From NCBI GenBank assembly GCA_033722555.1, contig JAWVYS010000002.1, positions 1-64,000 of the forward strand: DNA of 64,000 nucleotides, in the 5' to 3' direction. The position numbers and the translations under genes are program-made. The notes below the pieces were generated by a model. It did no database searches and had not been told where the DNA came from. It saw nothing but the letters and a program-made list of their open reading frames with translations. This DNA is from Brumimicrobium sp033722555 (GTDB lineage Bacteria > Bacteroidota > Bacteroidia > Flavobacteriales_D > Crocinitomicaceae). Positions 27,359 through 34,005 of the stretch are shown here, piece by piece (positions within the stretch are counted from its first letter, which is position 1; the number at the start of each line of letters is the position of its first letter).

Positions 27359-27910
27359 TTAACTTTCTTTTTCTACCTGCATATAGCTCAATTCGACGAG
27401 ATTTTTTCTGCCGAATATTTTCACCATAACTTTCAGTTTCTTTTTGTCCTCATTAATTTCGTCAATAGTACCGTTAAAATTATTGAACGGACCATCAATT
27501 ACCTTAACTGACTCTCCTACTACAAAAGGTATTTTCATTTCCTCCTCTGTTTCCGAGAGTTCATCAACCTTTCCTAAAATCCTATTTACCTCTGCTTGAC
27601 GCATGGGAAGTGGATCACCTCCTTTTTCTGCGCCCAGAAAGCCGATAACATTAGGAATACCTTTAATAAGGTGTGGCACCTCGCCAATCAATGCTGCTTC
27701 AACAAGAACATAGCCCGGAAGATAAGCCTTCTCCTTGGAGATTTTCTTACCATTTCGAATCTGAAAGACTTTTTCCGTCGGTATCAGAATTTGACCGAAA
27801 TAATCATTCATTTTCAGACGATTAATTTCCATTTCAAGGTATTCCTTGACCGTATTCTCTTTACCGCTTATAGCACGAACAACGTACCATCTCTTTTTTA
27901 CTTCTTCCAC
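27359..27910 (-). CDS. nusG: Transcription termination/antitermination factor NusG
   Basis: A 183-residue NusG. The NGN domain (residues ~6-115: KRWYVVRAISGKENTVKEYL, YLPGYVLVEAALIGEVPHLI, IPNVIGFLG) binds RNA polymerase. The C-terminal KOW domain (VVGESVKVIDGPFNNFNGTI) contacts Rho or S10. Initiation is at GTG 27910; no ATG is available upstream in frame or in the conserved N-terminus. The gene is 35 bases downstream of secE. Confidence 0.96.
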   Translation of the reverse strand: MEEVKKRWYVVRAISGKENTVKEYLEMEINRLKMNDYFGQILIPTEKVFQIRNGKKISKEKAYLPGYVLVEAALIGEVPHLIKGIPNVIGFLGAEKGGDPLPMRQAEVNRILGKVDELSETEEEMKIPFVVGESVKVIDGPFNNFNGTIDEINEDKKKLKVMVKIFGRKNLVELSYMQVEKES

Positions 27911-27945
27911 AGCTTATTATATTCTTATTTAAGCATCAATACTTA

Positions 27946-28158
27946 TTATGGATAAATTAATCCCAGAACTCCTTCCCAAACATAGGATGAAGGATTTACA
28001 CCAAAGATAAAATCCATTACAAAAATTATCAGCGAAAAAATCACAGAACCTATTATCACTATAATAGTATTGTTTTGCAATTCAGTCCATGTCGGCCAGC
28101 TCACCTTGTGAACCAACTCGTGCACTGTATCTTGAAGGTATTCAACAATATTTGCCAC
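27946..28158 (-). CDS. secE: Preprotein translocase subunit SecE
   Basis: A single-pass SecE that clamps the SecY channel. The preferred start, GTG at 28158, gives 70 residues beginning MANIVEYLQDTVHELVHK, the usual N-terminus of Bacteroidota SecE. Amphipathic ELVHKVSWPTWTEL precedes the transmembrane helix IIVIIGSVIFSLIIFVMDFI. An upstream GTG at 28176 lies inside the 3' end of tRNA-Trp and is rejected. If the tRNA is cut out of a common transcript, secE keeps only a 15-base leader. Confidence 0.92.
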   Translation of the reverse strand: MANIVEYLQDTVHELVHKVSWPTWTELQNNTIIVIIGSVIFSLIIFVMDFIFGVNPSSYVWEGVLGLIYP

Positions 28159-28173
28159 TTTTCTTCTGTTTAG

Positions 28174-28246
28174 CACGGGCGGTAGGAATCGAACCCACGA
28201 CCAATGGTTTTGGAGACCACTACTCTACCAGCTGAGCTACACCCGT
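28174..28246 (-). tRNA. tRNA-Trp (CCA)
   Basis: A 73-base cloverleaf: acceptor ACGGGTG pairs with CGCCCGT (one G-U), the D-arm is TAGCTCAGCTGG, the anticodon loop is CTCCAAA with anticodon CCA, the T-arm is GTGGGTTCGATTCC, and the discriminator is G as expected for bacterial tRNA-Trp. No encoded CCA tail. It lies between tuf and secE, starting three bases after the T-tract of the tuf terminator. Confidence 0.95.
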
Positions 28247-28248
28247 AG

Positions 28249-28277
28249 AAAAAGGGGAGTTTAGTAAGAACTCCCCT
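28249..28277 (-). terminator. Intrinsic terminator after tuf, abutting tRNA-Trp
   Basis: On the minus strand AGGGGAGTT, a 7-base loop and AACTCCCCT form a perfect 9-bp stem that runs into five T. It lies 23 bases after the tuf stop and ends within three bases of the mature 5' end of tRNA-Trp. No promoter can fit between it and the tRNA. Confidence 0.8.
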
Positions 28278-28299
28278 CCTCTTAATTTATGCCATTTTA

Positions 28300-29487
28300 T
28301 TAGTCTAAAATCTCAGTAACCTGACCAGCACCTACAGTTCTACCACCCTCACGGATCGCAAAACGAAGACCTTTGTCCATAGCTACCGGAACAATTAGCT
28401 CCACAGTAATAGTTACGTTATCACCTGGCATAACCATATCGCGGTCTTCACCAAGGATAATTTCACCCGTTACATCCGTTGTACGGAAGTAAAACTGTGG
28501 ACGGTATTTGTTGTGAAATGGTGTGTGACGACCACCTTCTTCTTTCTTCAATACATAAATCTCTGCTTTGAATTTAGCATGAGGTTTTGTAGTTCCAGGC
28601 TTACAAATAACCATACCACGACGGATATCGTTTTTGTCGATACCTCTTAAAAGAAGACCTACGTTATCACCTGCTTCACCTCTGTCCAAAATCTTACGGA
28701 ACATTTCAACCCCTGTAACAGTAGAAGTTAATTTCTCTGCACCCATTCCAAGGATCTCAACTTCTTCACCAGAGTTAATTACACCAGTTTCGATACGACC
28801 TGTAGCCACAGTTCCACGACCTGTAATTGAGAATACGTCCTCAACAGGCATCAAGAAAGGTTTGTCAACATCACGAGGAGGAAGCTCAATGTACGTATCC
28901 ACAGCGTCCATCAGTTCGTCGATAGCACCAGTCCATTTATCATTTCCTTCAAGAGCTCCAAGAGCAGAACCTTTGATGATAGGAGTATTATCCCCATCGT
29001 AATCGTAGAATGAAAGAAGTTCTCTGATTTCTAATTCAACCAGTTCTAACAACTCTTCATCATCCACAAGATCCACTTTATTCATGAAAACAACAATTCT
29101 AGGCACACCTACCTGACGTCCTAAAAGGATGTGCTCACGAGTCTGAGGCATTGGACCATCAGTCGCAGCAACAACCAAAATTGCACCGTCCATCTGAGCA
29201 GCACCTGTTACCATGTTCTTAACGTAATCCGCGTGACCCGGACAATCTACGTGAGCGTAGTGACGGTTATCCGTTTCATACTCGATGTGAGAAGTGTTGA
29301 TTGTGATACCACGCTCTTTTTCCTCAGGAGCGTTGTCAATTGTATCAAAACTACGAGATTCTGCAAACCCTTTCTTACTTAACACTGAAGAGATCGCTGC
29401 AGTCAAAGTAGTTTTACCGTGATCGACGTGACCGATTGTTCCAATGTTTACGTGTGGTTTGGAACGTTTAAATGTTTCCTTAGCCAT
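28300..29487 (-). CDS. tuf: Elongation factor Tu
   Basis: The 395-residue GTPase that delivers aminoacyl-tRNA to the ribosome. The G motifs are intact: GHVDHGKTT (residues ~19-27), switch I RGITINTSHI, DCPGH, NKVD and GSALG. Domains 2 and 3 follow (GRGTVATGRIETG, GGRHTPFHNKYRPQFYFRTT). Upstream are four tRNA genes read in the same direction; downstream is a terminator and then tRNA-Trp and secE. Only one tuf copy is in the window. Confidence 0.98.
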   Translation of the reverse strand: MAKETFKRSKPHVNIGTIGHVDHGKTTLTAAISSVLSKKGFAESRSFDTIDNAPEEKERGITINTSHIEYETDNRHYAHVDCPGHADYVKNMVTGAAQMDGAILVVAATDGPMPQTREHILLGRQVGVPRIVVFMNKVDLVDDEELLELVELEIRELLSFYDYDGDNTPIIKGSALGALEGNDKWTGAIDELMDAVDTYIELPPRDVDKPFLMPVEDVFSITGRGTVATGRIETGVINSGEEVEILGMGAEKLTSTVTGVEMFRKILDRGEAGDNVGLLLRGIDKNDIRRGMVICKPGTTKPHAKFKAEIYVLKKEEGGRHTPFHNKYRPQFYFRTTDVTGEIILGEDRDMVMPGDNVTITVELIVPVAMDKGLRFAIREGGRTVGAGQVTEILD

Positions 29488-29583
29488 TTTTTATTTGTTA
29501 CTTGTTAATATACTATTTAAAACCTACCTTTAAAATATGCGAAATTTCACCCATTTTCACGAGTGAATGTCACAAAATCTTAG

Positions 29584-29655
29584 AGCCAATGACGAGATTT
29601 GAACTCGTGACCTCTTCCTTACCAAGGAAGCGCTCTACCCCTGAGCTACACCGGC
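29584..29655 (-). tRNA. tRNA-Thr (GGT)
   Basis: A 72-base cloverleaf: acceptor GCCGGTG with CATTGGC (two G-U pairs), anticodon stem CTTCC/GGAAG enclosing TTGGTAA with anticodon GGT, T-arm CACGAGTTCAAATCTCG, discriminator T. No encoded CCA. It is the last of four tRNAs before tuf. Confidence 0.95.
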
Positions 29656-29682
29656 ATAGAGTTCGATAAAAAGCTACAAATG

Positions 29683-29755
29683 AGCGGGAGACGAGACTCG
29701 AACTCGCGACCCTCAGCTTGGAAGGCTGACGCTCTACCAACTGAGCTACTCCCGC
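29683..29755 (-). tRNA. tRNA-Gly (TCC)
   Basis: A 73-base cloverleaf: acceptor GCGGGAG/CTCCCGC, anticodon stem TCAGC/GCTGA enclosing CTTCCAA with anticodon TCC, T-arm GCGAGTTCGAGTCTCG. No encoded CCA. Confidence 0.95.
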
Positions 29756-29769
29756 TTATAATTTTCTTG

Positions 29770-29851
29770 TGGGGGGAGCAGGATTCGAACCTACGAAGGC
29801 GTAGCCAGCAGATTTACAGTCTGCCCTCGTTGACCGCTTGAGTATCCCCCC
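29770..29851 (-). tRNA. tRNA-Tyr (GTA)
   Basis: An 82-base class II tRNA with a long variable arm: acceptor GGGGGGA/TCCCCCC, anticodon stem GCAGA/TCTGC enclosing CTGTAAA with anticodon GTA, variable arm around GGCTACGCC, T-arm GTAGGTTCGAATCC, discriminator A. Confidence 0.95.
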
Positions 29852-29866
29852 ATACAAAATTATGTG

Positions 29867-29940
29867 AGCCGATGGAGGGACTCGAACCCCCGACCTGCTG
29901 ATTACAAATCAGCTGCTCTAGCCAGCTGAGCTACATCGGC
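29867..29940 (-). tRNA. tRNA-Thr (TGT)
   Basis: A 74-base cloverleaf: acceptor GCCGATG/CATCGGC, anticodon stem GCTGA/TCAGC enclosing TTTGTAA with anticodon TGT, T-arm GGGGGTTCGAGTCCCTC, discriminator T. It is the first tRNA downstream of the promoter at 30006-30035. Confidence 0.95.
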
Positions 29941-30005
29941 ACTATTTGTTGGTATTCTAAGCTTTTTAAAGAACTCCCTACACGTTAAAAACCCGTTCGG
30001 GGTTG

Positions 30006-30035
30006 CAAATGTATGAAAGAAATATTTTACAGCAA
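30006..30035 (-). promoter_or_regulatory. Promoter of the tRNA-tuf operon
   Basis: On the minus strand TTG (30035-30033), 19 bases, TACATTTG (30013-30006) fits the Bacteroidota primary-sigma consensus well. Transcription would begin near 30002, about 60 bases before tRNA-Thr(TGT). Right at that point AACCC-GAACG-like GGGTT (29990-30004) forms a small 5-bp hairpin followed by T on the minus strand, possibly a leader structure. Confidence 0.65.
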
Positions 30036-30062
30036 GTCTTTTTTTTATTTTTTTTCAAAAAA

Positions 30063-30206
30063 TTAATTTACTTCAAAAATATCACTGATAAATTCTGTTT
30101 CTCCCGAATTATAAAGGGTACGGTAACAAACTGAATAACAGGCTTGCGGCTTGATCTTAATCAGTTCCTCTGGGATGAGCCCTTCGGTATATTTTCGTAA
30201 TCTCAT
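30063..30206 (-). CDS. Candidate small ORF overlapping the 3' end of xerC
   Basis: ATG at 30206 opens a 47-codon frame, +1 relative to xerC, that overlaps the last 50 bases of xerC and continues about 90 bases past its stop to TAA at 30063. The product (MRLRKYTEGLIPEELIKIKP, then a short ACYSVCYR stretch with two Cys) has a protein-like composition. It is not recognised as any family, and nothing proves translation. It ends 28 bases before the -33 element of the tRNA-tuf promoter. Confidence 0.25.
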   Translation of the reverse strand: MRLRKYTEGLIPEELIKIKPQACYSVCYRTLYNSGETEFISDIFEVN

Positions 30207-31026
30207 CAAAGGAGTTATGCGTGTAAACCTGTGTTGCACTCAGGTTAGCATGACCTAAAATATCCTTAAGGGTTTCCAAACCAGCACCGTTATTCAACAT
30301 GTGGGTAGCAAATGTATGGCGCAATACGTGCGGACTCCTCTTTTTCATATCTGTTAAATAAGACAGATAACGAGTTATTTTATTATACACGAACTTTGGA
30401 TAAAGCTTTTTACCCTTGTCGGTTAGAAAAACAAAATCGTTTTCAGATAACTTCCCGGAAGGCGACCCCAGTTCGAGCAGTTCATTTTCCAGAGACTGGG
30501 TTATGGGAATAATACGTTCCTTATTTCTTTTACCCAAAACCTTAATACTTTGGTTCTGAACATCCGATAATTTCAGGCCGATAAGTTCTGAAAGTCTTAT
30601 ACCCGTTTGGTAGAACAACTCAAGCATCAATTTATCACGTCTGCCTGCATAATCATCCGAGAAAATATTATTCATTTTACTCAAGTCAAGATCGTCCTCT
30701 TTGACAAATTCCGGCAGACGTTTCCTTTGCTTAGGACCTTTAATTCTTAACATCGGATCATTAACCACCAAACCGTTTTTCAAAGCCCATTTAAAAAATG
30801 TTCTTAGAGCAGAAAGCTTTCTGTTCACCGAGCGATTGTTGAGCTTGTTTTCGATCAGACTGACCAACCAAGCTCTCACAACCTGATAATTTATTTCTTT
30901 GAGTTCTTCCGTCTTTTTAATTTCCGAAAATTCCAGGAATGTTGAAACGTCATTGAGGTAGGCCGTCAGTGTATGATCGGCCATACGTTTTTCAGAAATC
31001 AGATATGTTTCAAAACGATCAAGCAT
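30157..31026 (-). CDS. xerC: Tyrosine recombinase XerC/XerD-type
   Basis: A 289-residue site-specific recombinase from ATG 31026 (MLDRFETYLISEKR). The N-terminal SAM-like core-binding domain covers about residues 1-90. The catalytic domain has the complete set Arg144 (TGIRLSEL), Lys166 (LGKRNKERI), His233 and Arg236 (HVLRH), His259 (LGHANL) and the nucleophile Tyr268 (TQVYTH). Length and residues fit chromosomal dimer-resolution recombinases rather than phage integrases, and no mobile element is nearby. XerC versus XerD cannot be settled without alignment. An upstream TTG at 31062 would add 12 residues across the rpsU terminator hairpin. The start codon directly follows that terminator's T-tract. 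Confidence 0.9.
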   Translation of the reverse strand: MLDRFETYLISEKRMADHTLTAYLNDVSTFLEFSEIKKTEELKEINYQVVRAWLVSLIENKLNNRSVNRKLSALRTFFKWALKNGLVVNDPMLRIKGPKQRKRLPEFVKEDDLDLSKMNNIFSDDYAGRRDKLMLELFYQTGIRLSELIGLKLSDVQNQSIKVLGKRNKERIIPITQSLENELLELGSPSGKLSENDFVFLTDKGKKLYPKFVYNKITRYLSYLTDMKKRSPHVLRHTFATHMLNNGAGLETLKDILGHANLSATQVYTHNSFDEITKIYRRAHPRGTD

Positions 31027-31053
31027 AAAAAAAGGAGTCTTATAGGACTCCTT
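31027..31053 (-). terminator. Intrinsic terminator of rpsU, overlapping the xerC leader
   Basis: On the minus strand AAGGAGTC, loop CTATAA, GACTCCTT forms an 8-bp stem running into seven T. The next bases are the ATG of xerC, so the terminator replaces any normal ribosome-binding site for that gene. Confidence 0.75.
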
Positions 31054-31075
31054 ACGTATCAAACGGTAAAATGTT

Positions 31076-31267
31076 CTAAATATCTTCAGAAATCAATCGC
31101 TGCTTATAAGCGGCCTTAATTCGTTGCTGACGAACTTTTACAGACGGCTTAATAAACTCCTTACGCTTACGGAGTTCACGCATAATGCCTGTCTTCTCAA
31201 ATTTCTTTTTGTACTTCTTAAGCGCGCGCTCAATGTTTTCTCCTTCTTTAACTGGTACTACTAACAT
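31076..31267 (-). CDS. rpsU: 30S ribosomal protein S21 (bS21)
   Basis: A 63-residue basic protein of the 30S platform near the 3' end of 16S rRNA. It shows the S21 pattern VPVKEGENIERALKKYKKKF, then RELRKRKEFIKPSVKVRQQR. In Bacteroidota bS21 helps hold the 16S 3' tail so that Shine-Dalgarno pairing is weak, which fits the general lack of strong ribosome-binding sites here. It has its own promoter at 31312-31344 and a terminator at 31027-31053. Confidence 0.95.
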   Translation of the reverse strand: MLVVPVKEGENIERALKKYKKKFEKTGIMRELRKRKEFIKPSVKVRQQRIKAAYKQRLISEDI

Positions 31268-31311
31268 ATCTTTATAATAAAATTATCTACTTAAAAATCC
31301 AAATCGGACGG

Positions 31312-31344
31312 CAAAGATAATAACTTAAATATTATCAACAACAA
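31312..31344 (-). promoter_or_regulatory. Promoter of rpsU
   Basis: On the minus strand a TTGTTGTTG run (31344-31336) is followed by TATCTTTG (31319-31312); the middle TTG gives a 19-base spacer. Transcription would start near 31307, about 40 bases before the rpsU ATG. Confidence 0.6.
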
Positions 31345-32484
31345 TTATTTCAAAATTTCTCTAGAAATAACTACTTTTTGAATTTCTGAAGTTCCCTCTC
31401 CTATAGTCATCAGTTTTGCATCCCTCAGGTACTTTTCTGCCGGATACTCCTTGGTATATCCGTATCCCCCCATGATCTGAACAGCCTCGTTTCCACACAT
31501 TACAGCTGTTTCACTAGCAAAATACTTAGCGAAAGCACCTTCCTTAGTAAGAGGCTGCTTGTTGTTTTTCAGCGCAGCCGCGTTAAAGGTTAAAAGCTCG
31601 GCGGCCTTTACGTTGGTAGCCATATCAGCAAGTTTAAAGCTTATACCCTGGAAAGAGGAAATCGGCTTACCGAACTGTTCTCTCTCTTTAGCATATTTAA
31701 CAGATGCTTCATATGCTCCTCTGGCAACACCACAACTTAAAGCGGCGATGGAAATTCGACCTCCATCAAGCACCTGCATTGCCTGAATAAATCCTTTTCC
31801 AACCTCACCGATCACGTTTTCTTTTGGTACACGTACATTTTCAAATATAAGTTCGGCGGTTTCGCTCGCACGAACACCCAATTTATCTTTAATCTTAACC
31901 GCTGAAAAACCAGGAGTCCCCTTTTCAATAATAAAAGCCGTAATTCCTTTACTATCCAGAAGTTCACCTGTTCGAACAAGCACAACAGCCACGTCTCCTG
32001 AAAGTCCATGAGTGATCCAGTTTTTTGCTCCGTTGATCACCCATTCGTTTCCTTCCAGCTTTGCTGTGGTTTTCATCCGCATGGCATCGGATCCGGTATT
32101 GGGTTCGGTAAGTCCCCATGCTCCAATAAATTCACCAGAGGCTAGTTTGGGTAAATACTTCTTTTTCTGCTCCTCGCTTCCGTGATAATATATATGCCCT
32201 GTACAAAGAGAATTATGCGCTGCTACGGAAAGTCCGATACCTCCGCATACTTTTCCCAATTCAATCAGGGTAGTAACGTATTCATTGTAAGTAAAGCCAC
32301 TTCCTCCATATTGTTCCGGAACGAAAATGCCTAAAAGACCTAGTTCACCTAACTTTTTCATTACATCTACAGGAAAATGCTCTTTCGCGTCCCATTCATT
32401 CATGTAAGGACGTATTTCTTTTTCAGCGAAATCCCTTACCATTTGTTGAATCATTAACTGATTCTCATTTAAATCGAAATTCAT
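31345..32484 (-). CDS. Acyl-CoA dehydrogenase
   Basis: The 379-residue FAD enzyme catalyses alpha-beta dehydrogenation of an acyl-CoA and passes electrons to electron-transfer flavoprotein. Evidence: the N-terminal helical domain (NQLMIQQMVRDFAEKEIRP), LTEPNTGSDAMRMKTTA with the FAD/substrate loop, WITHG, RVPKENVIGEVGKGF, REQFGKPISSFQG and the C-terminal QIMGGYGYTKEYPAEKYLRD and IGEGTSEIQ. The catalytic Glu position near IGEGTSE fits the short/medium-chain (butyryl-CoA) group, but chain length is not provable here. It begins 32 bases after apt, so it may share that transcript. Confidence 0.93.
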   Translation of the reverse strand: MNFDLNENQLMIQQMVRDFAEKEIRPYMNEWDAKEHFPVDVMKKLGELGLLGIFVPEQYGGSGFTYNEYVTTLIELGKVCGGIGLSVAAHNSLCTGHIYYHGSEEQKKKYLPKLASGEFIGAWGLTEPNTGSDAMRMKTTAKLEGNEWVINGAKNWITHGLSGDVAVVLVRTGELLDSKGITAFIIEKGTPGFSAVKIKDKLGVRASETAELIFENVRVPKENVIGEVGKGFIQAMQVLDGGRISIAALSCGVARGAYEASVKYAKEREQFGKPISSFQGISFKLADMATNVKAAELLTFNAAALKNNKQPLTKEGAFAKYFASETAVMCGNEAVQIMGGYGYTKEYPAEKYLRDAKLMTIGEGTSEIQKVVISREILK

Positions 32485-32516
32485 TTAATAAAAATTATAA
32501 TAAATACTAGCGTAGG

Positions 32517-33050
32517 TTAATAGGTGGCTAAAGTTAAAATATTTTTGCTGAATTTATTCAGATTTTGATATCCATTTAAAAAGGACAAGTTTATAAGAAA
32601 ATTAAACCCGTGGATATTAGCGCCTTGCTCTCTAATTAAACTCGCTGCCGCCGCTGCTGAACCGCCTGTTGCCAAAAGATCGTCATGAATGAGAATGTTG
32701 TCGTTTTCGTTCACCGCGTCCGTATGCATTTCTATTGTAGCGCTTCCATACTCGAGTTGATAACTGAATCTCACCTTTTCGTAAGGCAGTTTACCTTCCT
32801 TTCTTAAAAGAATAAAAGGCACACCCAGTCTCATTGCTAGGGGGTATCCAAACAAAAACCCCCGACTTTCTATACCTGCTATTTTAGAAATACCTTTTCC
32901 TTTATAACTATCAAAGAGATAATCAAGTATTTCGTTTGAGAGAATGGGGTCCATCATTACAGGGGTGATATCCTTGAATATGATTCCTTCTTTGGGGAAA
33001 TTCGGGACATCCCGTATAACTTTCTTTATTTTATTTTCTATATCCATCAT
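32517..33050 (-). CDS. apt: Adenine phosphoribosyltransferase
   Basis: A 177-residue purine-salvage enzyme that converts adenine plus PRPP to AMP. It has the family N-terminus (IRDVPNFPKEGIIFKDITPV), GIESRGFLFGYPLA for base binding, and the PRPP loop ILIHDDLLATGGSA. Two adjacent ATG codons (33050 and 33047) could start it. The stop of the helix-hairpin-helix gene is directly adjacent (TAA then ATG), so the two are translationally linked. The C-terminus is unremarkable. Confidence 0.95.
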   Translation of the reverse strand: MMDIENKIKKVIRDVPNFPKEGIIFKDITPVMMDPILSNEILDYLFDSYKGKGISKIAGIESRGFLFGYPLAMRLGVPFILLRKEGKLPYEKVRFSYQLEYGSATIEMHTDAVNENDNILIHDDLLATGGSAAAAASLIREQGANIHGFNFLINLSFLNGYQNLNKFSKNILTLATY

Positions 33051-33998
33051 TTACTCTACTGTTAAATACGGTCGAATAACCTGAAGACCCTCCTTAGTGA
33101 TCAACACGGATCTTAACAATTCATCCACACTATTAAACCTGCCATGTGTTTCCCGAATCGAAACAATAGAATTTGCCATATTCCAGTCGATCAAAGGGTG
33201 CATACCGAGTTCCTTCCGTGAAGCCGTATTTATATTCAATGTTCTAATATCATTTTTGTTCAACTCAAAATATGGCTTAACAGCATTCAGCTTGTCCATA
33301 TCCATATTGTAGATTTTCAGTAACTGCTCCATGGAATGTAATCCCCCGTATGATTCTCTCAATTTTACAATCTCTTTAGCAAAAAAGGGCCCTATCCCGG
33401 GAATCTCTTCTAATTCTTCCTTCGTAGCTTTGTTGATATTGATTTTCAAAGAACTGTGGGATTTAACCGACAATGTTCCAGGAGATGTTTTCGGCTTTTC
33501 AGATTCGTACACTTCTAATTTTTCGGGCAGAAGTATCTTATCCTTCAACTTTAAATAGAGTTCTTCATCAATTACATACAGTTTCTTAACGTCGGACTTA
33601 ATGAGAAATCTACCTCCCTTTTTTTGATAATTAACAATGGTCTGAACCTGCTTGTCAGAGAAACCAATTTGTTTCCAGTCCTCGAAAGAATATTCGTTTG
33701 GATCAAAAGGCGCTGCAGGAATTTTATAAGTGAATTTTTCCTTTTTCCCTCCATTAAAGCGATCATCTTTATTCTTGCGGTATTTCTTTTTATTGAAAGA
33801 CGATTGGTCCGCATTCTTTTCATCTTCATTATCAATCAGAAAAGAACTTTTTACCTGAACATCCTTAGACTGAAAATAATTTCTGTAAATACGGGGAGCT
33901 ACAGCCAAAAGAATAAATATGATGAGTAACACGAATGCTCCCCTTCTGGATTTTCTGGAGAAAACGAGCCATTCGGTATCCCATGACTTTTCCGTCAT
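33051..33998 (-). CDS. Membrane-anchored helix-hairpin-helix (ComEA-like) protein
   Basis: A 315-residue protein with one N-terminal transmembrane helix (residues ~19-37, GAFVLLIIFILLAVAPRIY), a charged linker and three helix-hairpin-helix units. These are a divergent one near residues 90-150, then INKATKEELEEIPGIGPFFA near 190, and INTASRKELGMHPLIDW near 255. The PGIGPFFAKEIV motif is the classic DNA-backbone-binding form of ComEA. ComEA receives incoming DNA in the periplasm during transformation, so a role in DNA uptake or envelope-associated DNA binding is possible. It lies between the symporter and apt with almost no gap on either side. Confidence 0.85.
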   Translation of the reverse strand: MTEKSWDTEWLVFSRKSRRGAFVLLIIFILLAVAPRIYRNYFQSKDVQVKSSFLIDNEDEKNADQSSFNKKKYRKNKDDRFNGGKKEKFTYKIPAAPFDPNEYSFEDWKQIGFSDKQVQTIVNYQKKGGRFLIKSDVKKLYVIDEELYLKLKDKILLPEKLEVYESEKPKTSPGTLSVKSHSSLKININKATKEELEEIPGIGPFFAKEIVKLRESYGGLHSMEQLLKIYNMDMDKLNAVKPYFELNKNDIRTLNINTASRKELGMHPLIDWNMANSIVSIRETHGRFNSVDELLRSVLITKEGLQVIRPYLTVE

Positions 33999-34005
33999 CC
34001 CTTAA

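Noticed and set aside
28159..28176. GTG at 28176 as secE start
   Set aside because: It lies within the 3' acceptor stem of tRNA-Trp; GTG 28158 matches the family N-terminus.
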